Assembly: GCA_003525905.1 (NCBI GenBank)
Contig: DQIA01000067.1
Location: 1 to 8,690 of the forward strand
Reading direction: 5' to 3'
Length of the DNA: 8,690 bases
Source of the DNA: Clostridiales bacterium
GTDB taxonomy: Bacteria; Bacillota; Clostridia; Oscillospirales; Oscillospiraceae
The notes under the pieces are model-generated. The model saw only the letters and a program-made list of their open reading frames with translations. It ran no database searches and had not been told where the DNA came from. Positions 1 through 5,330 of the stretch are shown here, in pieces. Numbering within the stretch: position 1 is the first letter of the stretch; every line of letters begins with the position of its first letter. The position numbers and the translations under genes were made by a program.

Positions 1-11
1 GAAAATGCAAC

Positions 12-39
12 AAAACCCGCCGTGCGCATGCACGGCGGG
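12..39 (-). terminator. Intrinsic terminator of the Dlt-like operon
   Basis: The arms CCCGCCGTGC and GCACGGCGGG form a perfect 10-bp GC-rich stem around the 4-base loop GCAT (16-39). On the minus strand it is followed by TTTTG and more T-rich sequence (15-1). It lies about 20 bases after the TAG stop of the last operon gene, which is the expected place for a Rho-independent terminator. No start or other gene is visible between it and the window edge. Confidence 0.9.
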
Positions 40-60
40 CCCGGGATAAGGCTTTGTTCT

Positions 61-1911
61 CTAGTTTGCCCGCTCGTTCAGATACTGCAGGAGCTGCTCG
101 TCCGTCATGCCCGGCAGAACGGTCATGCGGCCGAGATCGATCAGCGTCTGCGGCAGGCCGACCACAACGGTGTTCACGCGGCTTTCGTCCGTCGTCAGGG
201 TGACCTTGTAGCCGCATTCGCGCAGCACAACATCGGTCAGCGTGGTATGCATGCCCTCGGGGAACGCGATCACATCGGGCTTGGGAATGCCGAACGCCGC
301 AAACGTCTCCGCCTCATGCGCCGCATCGTTCCGCACAGCGTCGATATATTCCGTCTCGGATTCGCCGGGCAGCGGCAGCATATTCTCCCGCGCGGGCTTG
401 ACGGTCTCATAGGGCGGCCACTGGTGCATGTCGTAGGTATGAGAGCCGATGGAAATAAGGCCGGAGTCCAGCATTTCCGTGATCTCAGTCTGACCGAAGT
501 GAGGCGTCAGGCTGTAATTCGTATCCTTGTAATAGCGGTCATGCCCGATCGAGCAGCCAATGGCAAAGATCGACGCATGGAAGCCAAGCTCCCGCAGAAC
601 GGGATAGGCATAGACTGCGTTGCTGGTATAGCCGTCGTCAAACGTGATCATGACCGGCTTTTCCGGAAGCGGCGTTCCCTGCTCCACAAACGCGATCAGC
701 TCATCAAATGAGATCGGCGTATAGCCCTGCTCCTTCAGCAGGCGCATCTGCCGCTCAAACGTCTCGGGGTGCAAGGTGGTCTCGCTTTCCGGCTGATCCG
801 GGTCGAGATGGTGATACAGCAGGATCGGGACGGTCGCGCTGCCGTTTTGAAGATAAGCGCTTTCCCCGGCGGCTTTCTTCAGCTGCGCTGCATCCGTTGA
901 CTCTCCCTGCCGGCAATAGGCCCCGAAGGCATCGGGCAGACCGACGCTCTCATCCCCGGCGATCCGCGCCAGTACGAGGTTGGCAGCAGCATTTCGCGTA
1001 TGTGTTACGTCATAGAAGAATCGTTCATCATAGGTCAGCGGAGTGATCGAGAAATTCCAATAGTCCGTCACGTCCGAGAGCGCCTGATAGAATGCATTCA
1101 GGGCGGCATTGTCGTACTGCTCGATCTGCTCCCGGCAGAACGGGGTGAGAATGACGGTCAGCTCCGTCCCCGCTTCGCCGCACATTTCGCGGATCGCGGC
1201 GACATTCCCGGCACAGCGCTCGATGTCAGGGAGCGTTGTATCGGCCGTCTCTGAAAGGTAGTCCTCACCGTGGAGCGTAAGATAGTCCTGCAGGCTGCCG
1301 ATGGATTCCACGTCGCGCAGCCGCTTGTCATAGGTCCCGCTTTCCGGCAGAAAGACGTCAAAGGTCTGCGGCATTTCCGTGTCCTTCCGGAGGGAGGACA
1401 GCTTTTCCATCGCAAAGGAAGGGCTTGCAAACAGGAAGCGGAGCTTGTAGGCCGCTTCGTTTTCCCCGCTCACCCGGTAATCGGGCACGGCAGTCAGGCC
1501 CTCCGTTTTACTGTGCAGAGCATAGGCATCGCTCAGCCCAAGCACAAGGACGATCTGCTTGACCTCGCCCTGCTCCAGCAGATAGCGGACCAGCTCGCGG
1601 TCATAGTCAGTGTCCGCTCCGTAGTGGAACATGTTATAGAAGCTGCCGCCGTAATACCGCTCCAACGTTTCCGGCAGATAGGATGCGGCAGAGGACGATC
1701 CGACTACAAACGAATCGTATTCGCCGGGCCGCTCGGAAATATAGCGCACCTTGCTGCCGCGCGGATTGAGCGTCTGCGCATAGGAATCCCACTGCAGCGG
1801 AGAGGCCTCAAAAACGCCGAAGGGATCGATGAGCCAATTGCCCAGGACACAGACGACGCCGACCAGCAGCAGCGCGCAGACGACAGTCAGAAGCCATTTT
1901 TTACCACGCAA
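61..1911 (-). CDS. Membrane-anchored SGNH (DltD-like) protein fused to a polysaccharide deacetylase
   Basis: A 616-residue protein with two enzyme-like halves. Residues 7-24 are one hydrophobic segment after a basic start (MRGKK), so the rest should lie outside the cell. Residues about 65-315 look like the SGNH/DltD-AlgX type: a GSSS motif at 71-74 (candidate nucleophile Ser73) and a D-x-x-H motif YDVTH (Asp301, His304). After a linker of about 40 residues, 361-616 is a polysaccharide deacetylase (NodB fold): YHHL at 366-369, TFDDGY at 423-428 (Asp425 base, Asp426 metal ligand), SHTYDMH at 490-496 (His491 and His496 as metal ligands) and a third-motif candidate FPEG at 550-553. The five-residue His spacing and the YHxL start resemble PgaB/IcaB poly-GlcNAc de-N-acetylases. 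The start is TTG, chosen because GAGGTGA lies 6 bases before it. It is the last gene of the A-C-B-D operon, 11 bases after the MBOAT gene. By analogy with DltD it would pass the acyl group to a surface polymer, while the C-terminal half would remove N-acetyl groups. Both substrates are inferred. Confidence 0.88.
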   Translation of the reverse strand: MRGKKWLLTVVCALLLVGVVCVLGNWLIDPFGVFEASPLQWDSYAQTLNPRGSKVRYISERPGEYDSFVVGSSSAASYLPETLERYYGGSFYNMFHYGADTDYDRELVRYLLEQGEVKQIVLVLGLSDAYALHSKTEGLTAVPDYRVSGENEAAYKLRFLFASPSFAMEKLSSLRKDTEMPQTFDVFLPESGTYDKRLRDVESIGSLQDYLTLHGEDYLSETADTTLPDIERCAGNVAAIREMCGEAGTELTVILTPFCREQIEQYDNAALNAFYQALSDVTDYWNFSITPLTYDERFFYDVTHTRNAAANLVLARIAGDESVGLPDAFGAYCRQGESTDAAQLKKAAGESAYLQNGSATVPILLYHHLDPDQPESETTLHPETFERQMRLLKEQGYTPISFDELIAFVEQGTPLPEKPVMITFDDGYTSNAVYAYPVLRELGFHASIFAIGCSIGHDRYYKDTNYSLTPHFGQTEITEMLDSGLISIGSHTYDMHQWPPYETVKPARENMLPLPGESETEYIDAVRNDAAHEAETFAAFGIPKPDVIAFPEGMHTTLTDVVLRECGYKVTLTTDESRVNTVVVGLPQTLIDLGRMTVLPGMTDEQLLQYLNERAN

Positions 1912-1917
1912 GCAGGA

Positions 1918-1924
1918 TCACCTC
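1918..1924 (-). promoter_or_regulatory. Shine-Dalgarno deciding a TTG start
   Basis: On the minus strand GAGGTGA overlaps the TGA stop of the MBOAT gene and sits 6 bases before TTG at 1911. No in-frame ATG lies nearby, so this site fixes TTG as the start of the SGNH-deacetylase gene. The overlap with the stop codon suggests translational coupling. Confidence 0.8.
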
Positions 1925-3479
1925 AGACATTTTCATAGACATAAGCAATGGGCGTATAGCCGGCGTTTCCATAGACGAACAGCACGACCGTCAACAGCGC
2001 CACAAACAGGATCAGGAACTGCACGAGCCACTTTCGCTCGCAGAGCCAGCGGGCAACGTCGGTCCCCCGCTCGGCGGCGAAACTGACGGCAAAGACCACG
2101 CCGAGCATGGGGACGACCTTCCAGAGCACGGACAGCGAGAAGCCCAGCTCCGTAAACAGGGCAGCATGGACGCGGGTCACACCGAAGTGCAGCACCGTCT
2201 GCTTCAGCATCCCGAGCGCAGAACGCAGCGAAGACGCGTTTGAGAAGTACCTGCCGATGATGACCAGCAGATTCGTGCGGACAACACCCCAGACCAGCGC
2301 TCCTTTTTTCGGGTCCTCCGGAGAAAGCCGGAGATGCTTCCGGATCGGCGCGCGGAACATGGCGAGGGACATCCAGAAACCGTTCCACAGGCCATAGGCA
2401 ATGTTGGCCATGCCGGGCCCCTGCCAGACGCCGACTGCGAGAAACACGAGGAACGTGCACAGACTCGGCACGATACACTTTGCGGCATCCAGCGGCATAT
2501 GGCGGCGGCAGAACTGCGCGAGCCTGCCGAAAGGCTTGGAAAGTGCCAGCGGATAGAACAGGTAGTCCTTCATCCACTCGCCCAGCGAGATATGCCAGCG
2601 CCGCCAGAAATCGGACAGGCTGACAGAAAAATAGGGGCGGCAGAAATTCTCCTGCATGGAGATGCCAAACAGGCGGGAGATGCCCATCATCAGGTCGATG
2701 CCGCCGGAAAAGTCGCAGTAAAGCTGGATGCAGTAGAGTGCCGCACCCAGAAAGCAGATGATGCCGGGGTAGGCCGCGTAACCGCCGTAGATCTTCGCCA
2801 CGATCGGTGCAAGCGTATCTGCGATCATCGCCTTTTTCAGCACGCCGTAGAGCATGCGCAGAAACCCGTGCTGGATATTATCCCAGGAAAAATCGTTTCC
2901 CGCCGTGAGCTGCGGCTGCAGATCGGCAAAGCGGTTGATTGGGCCCTGCACCAGCTGCGGGAAATAGCAGACAAACAGCGCATAGCGCAGGAAGCTCCGC
3001 TCTGTCCGATGTTTGCCGCGGCTGATATCGATCAGATAAGCGGAGGTTTGGAAAATGTAGAAGGATATGCCGAGCGGCAGAAGAAAATGCGGCAGCGGCA
3101 GCTCCGTGCCGAGCACGGAATTAACGGCTGCGGCCAGAAAGCCGCCGTACTTCAAAAGCGCCAGTGACGCAAAGTTCAGCACAAGCGACAGCGCCAGAAC
3201 GCGGCGCTTTTTCCGGTCATTTGCGCGCTTCTGGCGCTTGCGCTCCTCCTTGGTCTCGGCAGCGGGCCGGAAGGCCGCAAGCCGGTCCAGCCACAGGCCG
3301 AAAAGATAGGTAAGCAGGATCGTCGCGGCAAGATAGCCCGCCATCCGAACGCCGTAGGTCAGATAAAACAGGATACTCGCCGCCAGAAGGACATATTGCC
3401 GCAGCCGCTTCGGGAACAGATAGTACAGCATGACCGCCGCGAGCGCAAAGAGCAAAAAGCTCAGACCCGTGATCGGCAT
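1923..3479 (-). CDS. MBOAT family membrane O-acyltransferase (DltB/AlgI-like)
   Basis: A 518-residue polytopic membrane protein. Hydrophobic segments start at residue 5 and recur to the C-terminus, with a basic cytoplasmic loop at about 75-93 (KEERKRQKRANDRKKRR). The MBOAT core is clear: CDFSGGIDLMMG at 255-266 and LSDFWRRWHISLGEW at 288-302, holding the first conserved His (His296). The region matching the second conserved motif, normally (L/F/V)WHG, reads VWQGPG at 351-356, so the usual catalytic His is Gln353. In Dlt systems DltB takes the acyl group from the carrier protein inside and delivers it outside; here the neighbours (ligase, carrier protein, SGNH protein) point to the same job. 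ATG at 3479 follows the carrier-protein stop by 3 bases, with GAGGAG 6 bases upstream inside the carrier gene. It could instead be called AlgI-like, but the operon favours DltB. Whether it is catalytically normal is uncertain because of Gln353. Confidence 0.93.
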   Translation of the reverse strand: MPITGLSFLLFALAAVMLYYLFPKRLRQYVLLAASILFYLTYGVRMAGYLAATILLTYLFGLWLDRLAAFRPAAETKEERKRQKRANDRKKRRVLALSLVLNFASLALLKYGGFLAAAVNSVLGTELPLPHFLLPLGISFYIFQTSAYLIDISRGKHRTERSFLRYALFVCYFPQLVQGPINRFADLQPQLTAGNDFSWDNIQHGFLRMLYGVLKKAMIADTLAPIVAKIYGGYAAYPGIICFLGAALYCIQLYCDFSGGIDLMMGISRLFGISMQENFCRPYFSVSLSDFWRRWHISLGEWMKDYLFYPLALSKPFGRLAQFCRRHMPLDAAKCIVPSLCTFLVFLAVGVWQGPGMANIAYGLWNGFWMSLAMFRAPIRKHLRLSPEDPKKGALVWGVVRTNLLVIIGRYFSNASSLRSALGMLKQTVLHFGVTRVHAALFTELGFSLSVLWKVVPMLGVVFAVSFAAERGTDVARWLCERKWLVQFLILFVALLTVVLFVYGNAGYTPIAYVYENV

Positions 3480-3482
3480 GGC

Positions 3483-3713
3483 TTACTCCTCGTCCTTCAG
3501 CCTCTGCACCAGAGCATAGATCGCCTCGGCGGAGTTGAAATTCTCGGGGATCAGATCCTCCACGGAGATCTCAATATCATAATGACACATCAGCTCATCG
3601 ACCAGCATCACGATATCCAACGACTCCAAAAGACCGTCGTCAATGAGCCGCTTTTCGTTGTGAAAATCAACATTCAGATGGAGTCCATCCAGCACTTGAT
3701 AAAGCTCGTTCAT
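3483..3713 (-). CDS. Acyl/aminoacyl carrier protein (DltC-like)
   Basis: A 76-residue acidic helical protein with a carrier-protein signature. The motif DDGLLESLDIVML at residues 25-37 matches the phosphopantetheine site (DltC: GLLDS), with Ser31 the predicted attachment point. Length is typical of DltC (about 78 residues). It lies between the adenylating ligase and the MBOAT, so it should carry the ligase's aminoacyl thioester to the membrane enzyme in the cytoplasm. ATG at 3713 is 4 bases after the ligase stop, with GAGGG 8 bases upstream; its TAA is 3 bases before the MBOAT start. It could be read as a general ACP by sequence alone; the operon makes a dedicated DltC-like role far more likely. 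Confidence 0.92.
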   Translation of the reverse strand: MNELYQVLDGLHLNVDFHNEKRLIDDGLLESLDIVMLVDELMCHYDIEISVEDLIPENFNSAEAIYALVQRLKDEE

Positions 3714-3717
3714 GGTA

Positions 3718-5205
3718 TCAACCCTCTTTCGACAGATTCATCAGCGCCCGCCGGTCGATCTTCCCCGTGCGATTTTGGGGAAAGTGCTCCAGCCGGCGGC
3801 AAGCGCTCGGAAGCATATATTTGGGGAGCCTGTCCCGCAGGCGGGCAAGCAAGGCCTTTTCCTCTGCCTCGCCCGTATAAAACAGCGTCAGGCGCTCGTC
3901 GCTGAAAACGCAGGCGGATGCCTCCACGCCCTCGGCGGCGTTGGCACACAGCTCGATCTCGGACATCTCGATACGATGTCCCATGAATTTGATCTGCGTG
4001 TCCTTCCTTCCCGCAAAGAGCAGGGACCCGTTTTTCCACACGCCGAGATCGCCCGTGCGGTACATCGGCTCACGGAACCGGGAATTCAGCGGATTCTGCA
4101 CAAAGACTTGGGCAGAGAGCTGCGGACGATTGTAGTAGCCCAGCGACAGGCAGCTTCCCGTCACACAGATCTCACCGGTCCGCCCTTCCTCCCGGACAGG
4201 CTCGCCGCTGTCGAGCAGGAATACATCGCAGTTGGCAAACGGCCTGCCGATCGGGACCTCCTGCAGCACCTCGTCCGCGCTCTGCACAATATGGTAAGTA
4301 CAGTTGCAGGTGATCTCCGTCGGGCCATAGAGGTTCACGAACCGCGCCTGCGGGACGGCCTGCATCCAGTATTGCAGCGTCTTCGGCGGCATGACCTCGC
4401 CCGAGAACATGATATTTTTCAGATACAGCGGGCGCAGCGTCTGGAAGGCATGAAGGCGGGCAAGGATCTTCAGTGCGGGCACCGCCCAGATGATCGTGTC
4501 TACGCTGCGTTCGTTGAGCCGCTCGAGAAGCAGCTTTGGGAAGGAAAACAGCTTCTTCTCCAGGATCTCAAGCCGCCCGCCGACACGAAGCGAGAGGAAG
4601 ATATCCTTGACAGAGACATCAAAGTCAAACGGTGCCTGATTGCCCCAGACAGCGCCGTCGGCAAAGTCGAAGGCACGCATGAACTGCTCCACCATGTCGA
4701 TCACCGAGCGATGGCAGATGGAAACGCCCTTCGGCTCGCCGGTAGAACCGGAAGTGAAAATAACGTATAAAAGATCGGTATCCTTACGCTGCTTCCACGG
4801 CGCTGCGGCGGGAGCTTCCGTGTGCAGCTCCTGCTGGGAAATGACCGGGATATCCTTCGTCAGCCCCGCATCAATATCGTTCCCGGCGGTCAGAATGGCC
4901 GCAGGGCACAGCGTCTCCAGCATGCTCCGGAGCCTGACAGCCGGGAGCGCCGGATCGATGGGAACATAGAAATTTCCGCTGTATACGATGGAGAAAAATG
5001 CCAGAAGGTCCGTCACGTCATGACGAAGCAGCACGCAGACAGGTGCGTTGACGGTCGAAAGCCGCTCAGAGAGAGCCGCTCCCATATCGCATACTGCCGT
5101 CCACGCCTCGCGGTAGGTCAAGGCAGACGCGGCATCTGCCCAGCAGACCCGGTCGGGGACCCGCGCTGCGGAAGCCTCCAGATAGGAAAGGACATTGATC
5201 TTCAA
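3718..5205 (-). CDS. Amino-acid adenylating ligase (DltA-like), carrier-protein loading
   Basis: A 495-residue stand-alone adenylation enzyme of the AMP-binding superfamily, close in length to Bacillus DltA. It should activate an amino acid with ATP and load it on the adjacent carrier protein in the cytoplasm. Visible motifs: P-loop TSGSTGEPKG (151-160), FDFDVSVKDIF (193-203), YGPTE (293-297), YRTGDLG (382-388) and the C-terminal NRTGKIDR with catalytic Lys482. Asp196 occupies the position that binds the alpha-amino group in amino-acid adenylating domains. The remaining pocket positions, aligned by eye to GrsA/DltA, read V197, K200, W240, M266, S268, L292, C300, N301, unlike classical DltA, so D-alanine should not be assumed. 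The frame is open to a TTG at 5280, but that stretch contains the promoter and reads as poor protein. I chose TTG at 5205, which has AGGGTGA 5 bases upstream. First gene of the operon; no DltX-like small gene lies before it. Confidence 0.9.
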   Translation of the reverse strand: MKINVLSYLEASAARVPDRVCWADAASALTYREAWTAVCDMGAALSERLSTVNAPVCVLLRHDVTDLLAFFSIVYSGNFYVPIDPALPAVRLRSMLETLCPAAILTAGNDIDAGLTKDIPVISQQELHTEAPAAAPWKQRKDTDLLYVIFTSGSTGEPKGVSICHRSVIDMVEQFMRAFDFADGAVWGNQAPFDFDVSVKDIFLSLRVGGRLEILEKKLFSFPKLLLERLNERSVDTIIWAVPALKILARLHAFQTLRPLYLKNIMFSGEVMPPKTLQYWMQAVPQARFVNLYGPTEITCNCTYHIVQSADEVLQEVPIGRPFANCDVFLLDSGEPVREEGRTGEICVTGSCLSLGYYNRPQLSAQVFVQNPLNSRFREPMYRTGDLGVWKNGSLLFAGRKDTQIKFMGHRIEMSEIELCANAAEGVEASACVFSDERLTLFYTGEAEEKALLARLRDRLPKYMLPSACRRLEHFPQNRTGKIDRRALMNLSKEG

Positions 5206-5210
5206 AAAAG

Positions 5211-5217
5211 TCACCCT
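5211..5217 (-). promoter_or_regulatory. Shine-Dalgarno for the ligase TTG start
   Basis: AGGGTGA on the minus strand, 5 bases before TTG at 5205. It is the only good ribosome site near the start of the DltA homology. It lies about 20 bases downstream of the predicted transcription start and therefore decides against the longer reading frame. Confidence 0.7.
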
Positions 5218-5239
5218 GCTTTTGGACAAAGATAAAAAG

Positions 5240-5268
5240 AGTATAGCATAGTTCGACCATTTTTTCAA
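5240..5268 (-). promoter_or_regulatory. SigA-type promoter with extended -10 for the Dlt-like operon
   Basis: On the minus strand: -35 TTGAAA (5268-5263), a 17-base spacer, then an extended -10 TGCTATACT with the hexamer TATACT at 5245-5240. Transcription should begin near 5233, giving a leader of roughly 28 bases before the TTG start. The match to the housekeeping consensus is strong (4/6 or better in both boxes, ideal spacing, TGn present), so the operon is probably expressed constitutively or at high basal level. I see no obvious operator dyad overlapping it. Confidence 0.85.
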
Positions 5269-5330
5269 CCGGCGCGGCAATTTGGTCCGTGCATTTCCGG
5301 TCCGGAGCGCCTGAAGACGGGGAAACGCGG

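Noticed and set aside
2334..3167. 277-codon plus-strand frame opposite the MBOAT gene
   Set aside because: Antisense shadow; hydrophilic composition mirrors the hydrophobic codons of the real membrane protein.
3712..4770. 352-codon plus-strand frame opposite the ligase
   Set aside because: Antisense to all the adenylation motifs; no ribosome site or family resemblance.
5281..5330. Possible terminator between the UvrA-like gene and the operon promoter
   Set aside because: Only a short interrupted TCCGG/CCGGA stem is present and no T-run follows; read-through into the operon is possible.
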